A DNA stretch of 64,000 nt, taken from positions 1,924,916 to 1,988,915 of the forward strand of contig NC_086361.1 of the NCBI RefSeq assembly GCF_036324505.1, written 5' to 3'. Source of the DNA: Eleginops maclovinus. Taxonomy: Eukaryota; Chordata; Actinopteri; Perciformes; Eleginopidae. Both the position numbers and the translations under genes were made by a program. Positions 10,339 to 34,500 of the stretch are shown here, piece by piece (positions within the stretch are counted from its first letter, which is position 1; the number at the start of each line of letters is the position of its first letter). Under the pieces are notes generated by a model. It did not search any database, was not told where the DNA came from, and saw only the letters and a program-made list of their open reading frames with translations.

Positions 10339-11038
10339 TAGTGTTGCAGTCAAGACCAGCTTAACCGAGACCAAGTCATGACCAAGACCCGAGTGTACCA
10401 AGACCAAGACAAAGACTTTAAGAGGCCGAGTCAAGACCAAGGCAGAGCGCCACCGAATCCAGACTGAAACCAGATTAGTGTGAATCCAATGCTACATATT
10501 ACACTTACAGCAGAATGTGGAAGATACCATAGTCAATTTGATCTGAAAGATCCACATCATCATAAAAAGACTCACATCCAAACATTAAAATATAAATTGA
10601 ACTTGATCATATTTATTCAAAAAGTGATTATTTTCATTTAAAAAAAATCACTAAAAATGAGTGTTTTTTTGTAGTTTGTGTACCCAAATTTAATTATCGT
10701 TGAATTCCCGACATCTCCACTTCACGACTGTTTGAGTGTGTGTGGACGGGGTGGAGAGAGGTGAAGGGGGAGCAGCCGGTATAGAACAGTCCCATACACG
10801 AGTAATAGATTGGGAGTCTCGTGAGTGCTTCAAAGTCAGTGAAGTCACGCGAGTGGTTGCTTTTGAAACGTTTTACATCCAATCACGTCTCCAGCCACAG
10901 CCGTGGTCTTGACATAAAATCTCGAGTCCTATAGGTCACAGACCGAGACAAGACCCAGTACAAATGCAGCCGAGTCCGAGACAAGAACAAGCCCTTCAAA
11001 AAGTGCTCTCAAGACCGGTTTTGAGAACTACAACACTA
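10339..11038. mobile_element. Non-autonomous hAT-like element ('accaagacc' family)
   Basis: Ends are inverted: AGTGTTGCAGTCAAGACCA at the left and, read in reverse, AGTGTTGTAGTTCTCAAAAC at the right. The flanking 8-mers GCCGGAAC and ACCTGAAC agree at six of eight bases, consistent with an aged 8-bp duplication. The interior is rich in GAGACCAAG-like words, typical of a dispersed teleost repeat. No transposase frame. Confidence 0.65.
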
Positions 11039-11433
11039 ACCTGAACCACTGCATGGCTACAAAGTATTAATACTGAGGAAACACTGCTGACACACAGTCC
11101 TGTGTTCGTTCAATCAGGAAATTGCAAACTGCATGCACTGTTAGAAAATAGGGTAACAATATTTCGGTATGAAAGTTGAACGACCCTATATATCTGCCTA
11201 TTATTGATTTTGAGAAAATCACTGTGTGTGAGTGTGAGTGAGTTAAAGGTTCAGACAGGAGCGCTGCAGAAACCATTCTCTGTCTAATTCTCCCGGTGTG
11301 TTTCCCACAACACTGGATGGCGGACTACACACTAGATCAACTTTTATCTGTGAGGTTTGAGTTTGGATGATGAGCACTTCGGTTGTGGGAATTCATCAGA
11401 TCCCCTTTTCTCAATAAAGCTAAGAACTATATA
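11039..11433. other. Intergenic, nothing recognised
   Basis: Short unique stretch between two transposons; no exon or repeat recognised. Confidence 0.4.
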
Positions 11434-13280
11434 CAGTGGAAAAAATAAGTATTTGATCCCCTGCCAATTTAGTTAGTTTACCCACTTACAAAGAAATGAA
11501 CAGTCTTCATTTTATGGTAGTTTTTTTTTCAGTGACAGACAGAATATAAAAAAACAGATTCAGAAATGTACATTTAAAAGTGTGTTTAATTGGGGAGAAT
11601 TAAGTACTTGATCCCCTTGCAAAACATGCCTTAGGGGAAGAAGGTTATCAGCCAATATTCTACGGTACATGCCCCCTCCATCATTCCCTCGATGCGGTGA
11701 ACAGTCCTATCCCCTTAGCAGAGAAACCCCCCCAAAGCATAATGTTTCCACCTCCATGCTTGATCATTAACAAGTCCCTCCTGTGTAGTTCTTGGCTGAC
11801 CCCTCACCTTTCTCATGATCATTGATGCCCCAAGAGGCGAGATCTTAAGATTGTGGAGCCCCAGATTGAGGGCGATTGATGGTCATTTTGTGCTTCTTCC
11901 ATCTTCTAATAACCAAACCAGTTGCCTCTCTCTCACCAAGCTGCTTGCTGGTGGTCTTGTGTTCTATTCCAGCCTTGTGCAGTAGAGATGCGTGGTCGGC
12001 GGTTTAGCTGCGGACTCCGTGGCTAAACCGCCGACCGGGCGGATGACGTGACGAAAAATAATATTTTAATTCAATTCGGGCGGGTGGCGGTTGAACCAAT
12101 CAAATGAAAATAAAAAATACATTGTTAAATATTGTTACCTACATCCGGAAAAAAAACGAGCACACTTTGAAATAGTCAAATTTTCCTGAGGCAGTAATTT
12201 GGCCGAGTCGCGTGCATGCTGCTTTGTTTATTATCAGAGATGGCAACGCCGGCTAAGGTGGTACATGACAAACTCAAAAAGGGAGAACTAAAAACCAAGG
12301 AAAAAGAAGGTCGGAAAAGTCCTGCCTGGAATAACTTTTATGAAGTGGTGAATTAGGATGACACCAGTGCAGGCAAGACAAGCAGGCAAGTTTTGGGGTT
12401 GTTATGGACAATTAGAAATGTGAACATGCACGTTGCACTGTTGTGTGGTGGACTTTCAGCGAATTGTGGAATGAATTGTGTAGGTGTTTCTTTAATATCG
12501 AGGCTCCATAGTTTGTTTCTTGTATGATTGTTAGGCCTGCTGGTATAAAATCAATTGCACTGTCTGCCTGAAAAGAGACAGTCAAAACTAACGTCTTCAG
12601 AACAGGCTCGTCCTGGATGTTACCCTGACATGACAGTTAATTAGTGCGTAGTTAATTCGGCTATAATGTGAATGACTTGTTATTATAGTCGGGCTTTCTT
12701 TCTTTTTGCAAAAAATAAATGCATAGACCTAAAAACAACCGGCGGGTGCGGTTTTGAAAATTGGTCAAAAAACGTTGGTTCGGATGGATGGCGGACGGAT
12801 GATGAGTTTTGTGATGCGGTTGCGGATGAAATAATAGCCTATCCGCACATCTCTATTGTGCAGGTCTATAATCTGGTCCCTGATGTCGTTAGACATTAGT
12901 TCCACCATGATCACAAGAGCTGTCTCTGGTCTGGCCCTCGGTGGAGAGGTTGTAATCTGATTTATTGACTGTGGACAGGTGTCTTTTATCAGGTAAAGAG
13001 TTGACATCAGGAGTACTTTCTTAAAGCGAGAGGACTTATTTAACCGCTCCGTGAGAGCCAGAATCCTTGTTGGTTGCAAGGGGATCAAATACTTATTTCC
13101 CCCAATTAAACGCAAATCAATTTATATATTTTTATTATGTACATTTCTGGGTTTGTTTTTTTATATTCTGTCTCTCACTGTTAAATTAAACCTACCATAT
13201 AAATGATAGACTGTTCAGTTCTTTGTAAGTAGGTAAATTAACTATATTGGCAGGGGACCAAATACTTATTTCCTCCACTT
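11434..13280 (-). mobile_element. Tc1-like element with long inverted ends, split by a hAT insertion
   Basis: Left end CAGTGGAAAAAATAAGTATT (after TA at 432-433 of this block's coordinates, 11432-11433) pairs with right end ...AAATACTTATTTCCTCCACTT at 13280. Inverted similarity continues inward for roughly 150-200 bp. The centre retains decayed minus-strand transposase sequence without a usable frame. It is interrupted at 11983-12855. It lies downstream of the ILF2 stop codon. Confidence 0.85.
11983..12855. mobile_element. hAT MITE nested in the Tc1, with perfect 8-bp duplication
   Basis: The 8-mer TTGTGCAG occurs at 11975-11982 and again at 12856-12863, directly flanking inverted termini TAGAGATGCGTGG and, in reverse, TAGAGATGTGCGG. 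Removing the element and one duplicate restores continuous Tc1 sequence. A subterminal 13-bp perfect stem (GTCGGCGGTTTAG, 11995-12007 with 12023-12035) is present. No transposase. Confidence 0.92.
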
Positions 13281-13764
13281 ACTTAAAGCCCCAACAGCTC
13301 CTTTTACAGCAAGGTTGCATAAACGTGGTCCCTCGATGAAGAAGGATAGAATAGAGACTATCATCATCAGCATCATCACACATTTAACAGTTGCTCCCTC
13401 AAGAACCACAGGAGTCTTCTCGTCATACGAAATATTCAAGTACACAATTTTAGATAAAAACATGCATGATTTTAGCCCCACACTGTATGTGATAAGCATG
13501 AAGTGAAGGAGAGATCCATGACATGGTACAGATGTCTCGTTTCAAATAGTGATAGTATGTGAACTGATCCAGATGTTCTTCAACACCATCAAAGCTACGA
13601 GTCTCAGAGAGTACGGAAAAGGGTTAACCTGAGTGTTCCTTAATGATATGGACCACTAACCACTAACAGAGCCACTAACGTTCATGGAGACGTTACGGTC
13701 CCATCTGAAACCGACCACCCCTGTGAGCTATTCAAGATGTTAAACACCTGTTGGTGGTAGAACT
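13281..13764 (-). other. ilf2: Probable ILF2 3' untranslated region
   Basis: Directly follows the ILF2 stop on the minus strand and precedes the Tc1. No convincing AATAAA was pinned down, so the 3' end is not placed. Confidence 0.45.
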
Positions 13765-26781
<13,017 letters not shown>

Positions 26782-26940
26782 TGCGTACGACGTTTTGATA
26801 ATTGTATGTGCAAATCCTGGGAGAACTGTCGACCGGCTCGCTCTGCAACACTTCTTCTTCTTTGGTGTTTTACGACAACATCCGTTTTGCATTGCTGCCA
26901 CCCTCCGGAAGTAGCTACTAACTGCGGCATCTTCATGTAG
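26782..26940 (-). promoter_or_regulatory. ilf2: ILF2 5' untranslated region and core promoter
   Basis: About 160 bases lie between the ILF2 ATG (26781) and a transposon at 26941. CCGGAAGT (26905-26912) is a consensus ETS/GABP site, common in TATA-less housekeeping promoters. No TATA box is seen. The start site is not known. Confidence 0.5.
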
Positions 26941-27497
26941 CAGGGGTGTCCAAACCTTTTTCACCAAGGGCCACATACAGAAAAAAATACGAAGGGCTGG
27001 TCCCCTCACTAAAGGTGAGGTACAGTATATGCCTCATAAGTTAAGTTATAAGTTAGACAAATCAATCAAATGTAGGTAAATTAAGCTTGATACTTGAAAA
27101 TGTTTTAAAGTAAAACTGCCAAAATCACAGCTCTCCGTAGGGTTTAATTTATTTAGTTGGCAGCTCATCCCTTAAAACAGAAGCCTCTCATTGCTTAGAA
27201 GAGGGAATAGGAAGAGTATATTTCCTGCTTTTTATTTAAATAAGTTATTGGGCTTTTTACTTATCAACAAAGATTTGTTGTTAAAAATGTTTTCATCTTT
27301 AATTGACTGAATACATTTTAAAAGTGGGCTTATTGACACATAAATACTACTGTGTAATATCTGTTTACATATATATTTAAGAGGGGACAGTATAAGACAA
27401 GCACAGGTTTAATTTGTGGGCCATATTTCATTATATTTTCTTAATTGACTGAGGGCCGATTCAAAATGGCCCGCGGGCCGTAGTTTGGACACCCCTG
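26941..27497. mobile_element. hAT MITE, 'CAGGGGTGTCCAAA' family
   Basis: Ends CAGGGGTGTCCAAACCTTTT and, reversed, CAGGGGTGTCCAAACTACGG. Interior has the GGGCCA / CCCGCGGGCC words of this family. Another copy lies at 43632-44115. It sits immediately upstream of the ILF2 promoter. Confidence 0.85.
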
Positions 27498-27998
27498 ATC
27501 TAGAGCGTTTGTTCAATAGATCCAAGGCTTTATCTTCATGTGCACAGTAGATACAGTATAAATATGGCAATTCAAATCTTAAGTCCCGAACTCCGACAAT
27601 GCAAGATAGTTATATAACACATAAAACAATTAAAAAAAAATACAAATAAAAAAAGTGCAAGAAGAAGTTTATATACACGTTAACAGAATATGATATATAC
27701 AAGAACAGAATGTACATTTAAATATTGTACATTAAGTTGAAATGAAATACTGTTTATTACAGTGATAACTATTAAGATAAATAAATTGTAAGATAATAAC
27801 AGGTAAACACTTATGGTTGTTGCTGGAGTGATGGGGGTCTTTGACAATCCTGTGGGCTTTCTTCCTGAGCCGTTGGGTGTAGAGGTCCTCCATTGATGGC
27901 AGCTCCGTCCTGGTGATGTGCTGTGCAGTTTTCACCACCCTCTGTAGAGCCTTACGGCTGAGGGCAGAGCAACTGCCGTACAAGGCCGTGATGTAGTC

Positions 27999-29814
27999 GG
28001 TCAGGATGCTCTCTATGGTGCACCTGTAGAGGGTCAGGATGCTCTCTATGGTGCACCTGTAGAAGGTCAGGATGCTCTCTATGGTGCACCTGTAGAGGGT
28101 CAGGATGCTCTCTATGGTGCACATGTAGAAGGTCAGGATGCTCTCTATGGTGCACCTGTAGAGGGTCAGGATGCTCTCTATGGTGCACCTGTAGAAGGTC
28201 AGGATGCTCTCTATGGTGCACCTGTAGAGGGTCAGGATGCTCTCTATGGTGCACCTGTAGAAGGTCAGGATGCTCTCTATGGTGCACCTGTAGAGGGTCA
28301 GGATGCTCTCTATGGTGCACCTGTAGAGGGTCAGGATGCTCTCTATGGTGCACCTGTAGAGGGTCAGGATGCTTTCTATGGTGCACCTGTAGAAGGTCAG
28401 GATGCTCTCTATGGTGCACCTGTAGAAGGTCAGGATGCTCTCTATGGTGCACCTGTAGAGGGTCAGGATGCTCTCTATGGTGCACCTGTAGAAGGTCAGG
28501 ATGCTCTCTATGGTGCACCTGTAGAAGGTCAGGATGCTCTCTATGGTGCACCTGTAGAGGGTCAGGATGCTCTCTATGGTGCACCTGTAGAGGGTCAGGA
28601 TGCTCTCTATGGTGCACCTGTAGAGGGTCAGGATGCTCTCTATGGTGCACCTGTAGAAGGTCAGGATGCTCTCTATGGTGCACCTGTAGAGGGTCAGGAT
28701 GCTCTCTATGGTGCACCTGTAGAAGGTCAGGATGCTCTCTAAGGTGCACCTGTAGAGGGTCAGGATGCTCTCTATGGTGCACCTGTAGAGGGTCAGGATG
28801 CTGTCTATGGTGCACCTGTGGAAGGTCAGGATGCTCTCTATGGTGCACCTGTAGAGGGTCAGGATGCTGTCTATGGTGCACCTGTAGAAGGTCAGGATGC
28901 TCTCTATGGTGCACCTGTAGAAGGTCAGGATGCTCTCTATGGTGCACCTGTAGAGGGTCAGGATGCTGTCTATGGTGCACCTGTAGAAGGTCAGGATGCT
29001 CTCTATGGTGCACCTGTAGAGGGTCAGGATGCTCTCTATGGTGCACCTGTAGAAGGTCAGGATGCTGTCTATGGTGCACCTGTGGAAGGTCAGGATGCTC
29101 TCTATGGTGCACCTGTAGAGGGTCAGGATGCTGTCTATGGTGCACCTGTAGAGGGTCAGGATGCTCTCTATGGTGCACCTGTAGAGGGTCAGGATGCTCT
29201 TTATGGTGCACCTGTAGAAGGTCAGGATGCTCTCTATGGTGCACCTGTAGAGGGTCAGGATGCTCTCTATGGTGCACCTGTAGAAGGTCAGGATGCTCTC
29301 TAAGGTGCACCTGTAGAGGGTCAGGATGCTCTCTATGGTGCACCTGTAGAGGGTCAGGATGCTGTCTATGGTGCACCTGTGGAAGGTCAGGATGCTCTCT
29401 ATGGTGCACCTGTAGAGGGTCAGGATGCTGTCTATGGTGCACCTGTAGAAGGTCAGGATGCTCTCTATGGTGCACCTGTAGAAGGTCAGGATGCTCTCTA
29501 TGGTGCACCTGTAGAGGGTCAGGATGCTGTCTATGGTGCACCTGTAGAAGGTCAGGATGCTCTCTATGGTGCACCTGTAGAGGGTCAGGATGCTCTCTAT
29601 GGTGCACCTGTAGAAGGTCAGGATGCTGTCTATGGTGCACCTGTGGAAGGTCAGGATGCTCTCTATGGTGCACCTGTAGAGGGTCAGGATGCTGTCTATG
29701 GTGCACCTGTAGAGGGTCAGGATGCTCTCTATGGTGCACCTGTAGAGGGTCAGGATGCTCTCTATGGTGCACCTGTAGAAGGTCAGGATGCTCTCTATGG
29801 TGCACCTGTAGAAG
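27999..29814 (-). repeat. 33-bp minisatellite, about 55 units, derived from LINE RT codons
   Basis: Unit GTCAGGATGCTCTCTATGGT plus GCACCTGTAGAGG, encoding (minus strand) the 11-residue phrase [12 protein letters not shown]. 1816 bp equals 55 units. Three alternating variants (GAGGG/GAAGG, CTCTCT/CTGTCT, and a rare CTCTAAGG) mark units; the rare variant recurs at 28741 and 29302, exactly 17 units apart, so a 17-unit block has been duplicated. Because 33 is a multiple of three, long frames exist on both strands; none has evidence of being a gene. Confidence 0.95.
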
Positions 29815-29844
29815 TTGCAGAGTATCCTGGAGTCCATGTTGAAC

Positions 29845-30151
29845 CTGAGGTATATCTTGTAGCGATGTTTGTGAAGATGATGATGAAGAAGTCTCCGGAG
29901 ACACCAGCTTGTATATAATAAGGTTTATTACAACAGCATAGTATCATACACCAACACGGGCAATACGAGGTTCCCAGAGCCAAATGTGGAAGTCCCCCCG
30001 AACTCTCTTTATGCATACAATTTATAGAAGAAAATGTGTGTGTGCGTCCAATGTGTGTGTGACCAAAGGCGATGTTCTATAAGAATGTGTACCCAAATAA
30101 GATGACTTCCGAGAGTGCCTAACTGTATATGTGAACCGATTTAATACACCA
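29845..30151 (-). mobile_element. Probable solo LTR inserted in the LINE
   Basis: Breaks the LINE frame between MDSRILCNF and the ARQQLFFL segment. On the minus strand it starts TGGTGTATTAAATCGG and ends ATATACCTCA, contains TATAAATT and, later, AATAAACC, the order expected for promoter and polyadenylation signal in an LTR. Flanks GAACC and AAACC suggest a 5-bp duplication with one change. Confidence 0.5.
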
Positions 30152-30345
30152 AAACCTCTGCAGCATGCAGAGGAAGAAGAGCTGCTGTCGAGCTGTTTTG
30201 GTGATGGTGTTTGTGTGATGGTTCCATGTCACGTCCTCACAGATGTGGACACAGAGGAACCTGAAGCTGCTGACTCTCTCCACCATAGTACTGTTGATGG
30301 CGATGGGGGTGTCCCTCATTTCGCTTTACCAACACCAGTCTGTCT

Positions 30346-31430
30346 TGGGAAGTAATGCAATTACTTTCCCTTTCCCTCGACTCTATAGATCTTTTTAATG
30401 TCAACTTTCTGTTAACCCAATTTTCCTTATTTCATTACCACCCCTTCTCTTTCTTCATTTACATAATTTACTAACCATTTACTCACTCTCCGTTGTAGTC
30501 CTGTTGCCACTATTTGTTGGTTTTATACCCATGCTTTTCTTTTACATTTAGATTTTTGGTTATTTGACTTCATGAGCCTTTCCTATTTTTCAGTTTGGAC
30601 ATCCTCAATTCCTCTTATTCACTCCCCTCCTTTGGTCTTTGTCTTAGTTAGAGAGTTAAGGTCTGAGGAGACGAGGAAACGACTGCATAATCTTTCATTT
30701 GGTTTGTCATAAAGTAGTTTTTTGTGATCTCTCAGAAGAACATGACAGCCTATATTTAATTCTTTAATGCTATTGTATACCTATGCGCATTGCAATTACA
30801 AAAACAAGCTTTAAATATACAATGCTTGATATATATATATATATATATATAGAGTTACAAAGATTATTTATTACTTTTTAACAAATTAAATGAAACATTT
30901 TGATCATCCAAACACATGTAGTTAGAATCACTGTCATAGTAGTAATGCTTCTTTGTTTTTAATGTAATATTCATTTTATTGTTATTTTAAGGAAGAGGAT
31001 TAGGCCCAGCTATCAAATAGTGAATTCTTCTTCCAAAAAAAATCAGCGATTTATCTCAGAATTTAGTTTCAGAATAATTAAAAAAAAATAATCACAAGTC
31101 AACCGGATTCTGTTCTGTAGTCAAATATTTTAATAATGATAAGATAATAAATATAATCCCTCCTATATTATATAATAGATATATATATATAATAATATCT
31201 GTGTAACTCCCAAAAAGTATGAGTCACTCTCCCCATGCTTTAATTTTGAGAATCACACCTGCCAATGACGTTCACACAGAACACACACACGCACATATGT
31301 ATATATATAAACTTAATTAAGCTCGATTTCAAGCCAAAGTAAACACTACATCTGAATCATAGAATCAGTAAGGTGCGAGAGATATAATTCATTTGTGGTC
31401 CAGCCTTTAATCCCTGCCCATTCACATCCT
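30346..31430. other. AT-rich intergenic
   Basis: Contains an (AT)12 tract near 30829-30851 and other AT-rich runs near 31170-31190; no exon or element recognised. It forms the 5' flank of the mucin gene. Confidence 0.4.
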
Positions 31431-31537
31431 GAAGGAATAAAAGGATTGACATGAAGACTACATCACCATTATTGTAGTTAAGCGTGACCGGATCACCAGA
31501 TCAGTACTGGACTAAAGTTTGCTGGCTATTATTCACC

Positions 31538-34500
31538 ATGGTGCACCTGAGACGGCTGTGGATCAATGCTCTGTGTTTGCTCACCATGGCTTCTTCAGGT
31601 GAGAAACAATCATGCATCAATATGTGGTCAGAAGAATGAGATACATGAAATATTTGTATGATTTACAACTAATCAAAGAAAGTAATATGTTCTTCTTAAA
31701 TGATGTTACTTTTGTTCTATTGAGCACAGCTAAAAAGAGATTATTTGGTGATTATTTGAACAGGTTCAGGATATTTGAGGGTTTAAATGCCAACATTGGA
31801 ATTATTTCAGTGCCTCTAAGGCCTTCAAAAAACAAATTGGAAAGATTCATTTAGAGGCTGTTTTAATCACATAATCGTCCTCAGCCATTGGAGGGGTCCA
31901 GTTGTCATGGAATTGTAGATTTTCAATATGAATTTCCTCTGAGCACTTCTTTATTATGCTTACCTGTTCCACAGTTGACATTAAAGTTGCTTTAACTTCA
32001 GTCATAAGTCCCCTTTCAGTGAAGGCTTTCCCAGAGACTCAAAGAACGGCACTCTTATATATGGATCTCTCTTTCTCAACCTCTGGGGGATATGAGACAG
32101 CTTGATATCCAGATGTGGACAACTATTTTTTAAGACTGATATACATTTTTGATTATGCTTTCTAAGAAGTCCATTTACCGTGCTGATGATTATGCCATGC
32201 CAATCTTACCGTTGAAATTGACATATACGGATAAGCTCATAGGCAGAAGAATTGATGGAGAAAGGCCACAGGAGTCCTTATATATTTAATAATAATATGT
32301 TTTTATAACCAAAAATAGAACATTGCTGAATTAAATACAGTGAGTTATGAATATCCGCTCTTTCATTTCCACGTTTTGGAGGGGGTAAAACTGTGACCAT
32401 ATCGCCTGAAATTATAAATGATGTAGGAGACATCAATGTTTTTGTACTGTTCTGGTATATGTTTCATTCTGGAGTTCTGAAATAATATGTCCCACTGATC
32501 CTGCAGGGCTTCTGGCTCCTCAGTCTCGTGGCCTGCATGCATTTCCCAGAGAAGAGCAGCAGGATGTTATTGCAAAGACGTACTACAATTTGCCCATAGA
32601 GATCACCAACAAGGTCTTCACCAACACATTACTCAGTCCCGAAAGTGAGGATTATAAGAAAATGCATGAAGAAGTCACAACACTGGTAGGATATTTACCA
32701 ATGGGTGATGCTATACTGTATATAATGTATATTTTGTCCTTCAACTGCAGTGAATTCCCGATCTGTAACCTGGAACGCTTTGTCATTTCTTTCACATGGT
32801 GCTGTTGTGAAGGCTGGTTCAAGTACTTTACTTCGTCACCTACTTTGCGTTCAGTATTTCTCTATTTTTCTGTAAGGAGACATTGTCAGAAACAGCTTCT
32901 GAAATGCAAGAAAAGAGAGGTTTTAATAACTGGATTATTTTCTTTTGCAAAATAAAATAACTGGAAAAGAAACACAGCACTAAGAGTTATTCCTAAACTT
33001 TTTAAATTTAAAAAAAATTGTTTTCTATCTATATTTCCTACTAAAAGTACACAACAAAGCACTTTTTGGGAATCATATATTTTTTATTCTTTATAATTTC
33101 ATGAATATTTGAAACAAATATAAAACACAATTTAAAATCTGCTCGACTAACTTTCAGGCTAACTAATTTGTTAATCTATATTCAATTTCCTTTCTTCTGT
33201 TTTGCAGTTAGGTCAAATCTATGCCTGCCAAGATGAAGACAAATGTCCACTAAAAATCTCTTATGATGGAGTTGAGGCAATGTCTTTCAGGTATGAATGA
33301 ATTAAAGATATATATTTTAGAACTACTTATGCATATAAAATGTTTGTACATGTAGTTATTTTTCCTTAAAGATTTGAAATTATTCTCTAATCACAATATC
33401 ACAAAGGATGTATAGTTGTGTATAACTTCTATTACTGCTCTTTTTACAACATTTTCTTTTAGCTCTGGATCCGTGATTGCCAACACAGTTATACGCTTCG
33501 ACACCACCCAAATAACAAGTCGCATGGTCTGGTATATCTTTAGTGAGAATGCCAATACCATCCAACCCCAAATTCTTCAAGTGAACACCGGCTATACAAC
33601 AGGTAAAGACATGTTTTGGACATATCATTCCAATAGTTCCTCCCCAGTGACGTACATATTTCTGAAAGCAGCACTCTACATATGTACTTCTTATTTTTCT
33701 TCAGCTGACAAAGTGTCAGACACTTCGGCACCAACTACAACCAAACCAATGACAACTAAAACCACACCAACTACAACCAAACCGACTACAACCACACCAA
33801 CTACAACCAAACCAACTACAACCACACCAACTACAACCAAACCAACTACAACCACACCAACTACAACCAAACCAACTACAACCACACCAACTACAACCAA
33901 ACCAACTACAACCAAACCAACTACCACCACACCAACTACAACTACAACCAAACCAACTACCACCACACCAACTACAACTACAACCAAACCAACTACAACC
34001 AAACCAACTACCACCACACCAACTACAACTACAACCACACCAACTACCACAACACAAACTACAACCACACCAACTATGACTACACCAACAACAACTTCAA
34101 CCACACCAACAACAACTACCACCACACCAACAACCACCACCACACCAACTACCACCACACCAACACCAACAACCACCACTACACCAACTACCACCACACC
34201 AACACCAACAACCACCACTACACCAACTACCACCACACCAACAACAACTACCACCACTACACCAACTACCACCACACCAACAACAACTACCACCACACCA
34301 ACACCAAGAACCACCACCACACCAACACCAACAACCACCACCACACCAACCACCACCACACCAACTACCACCACACCAACAACAACTACAACCACCACTA
34401 CACCAACTACAGCCACACCAACACCAACAACTACCACCACACCAACACCAACAACCACCACCACACCAACTACCACCACACCAACACCAACAACCACCAC

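Larger units (their letters stand above)
27498..30345 (-). mobile_element. 5'-truncated LINE fragment with expanded RT repeat and inserted LTR
   Basis: Minus strand: 30319-30152 gives [20 protein letters not shown] and ITKTARQQLFFL; after an inserted LTR (29845-30151) it continues [19 protein letters not shown], then the 33-bp array, then ALYGSCSALSRKALQRVVKT and [20 protein letters not shown] (27990-27835), then a 3' untranslated region to about 27500. The same protein without expansion is seen in the element at 44.4-45.5 kb, which identifies it as that LINE family. Frame is lost in several places. Confidence 0.88.

Noticed and set aside
27732..29904. Frames of 650-700 codons in the 33-bp array read as repetitive proteins
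   Set aside because: The array lies in a broken LINE; frames are open only because the unit is a multiple of three.
28818..29918. Plus-strand EGQDALYGAPV repeat proteins
   Set aside because: Same array read in the other direction; no promoter, and the LINE sense strand is minus.
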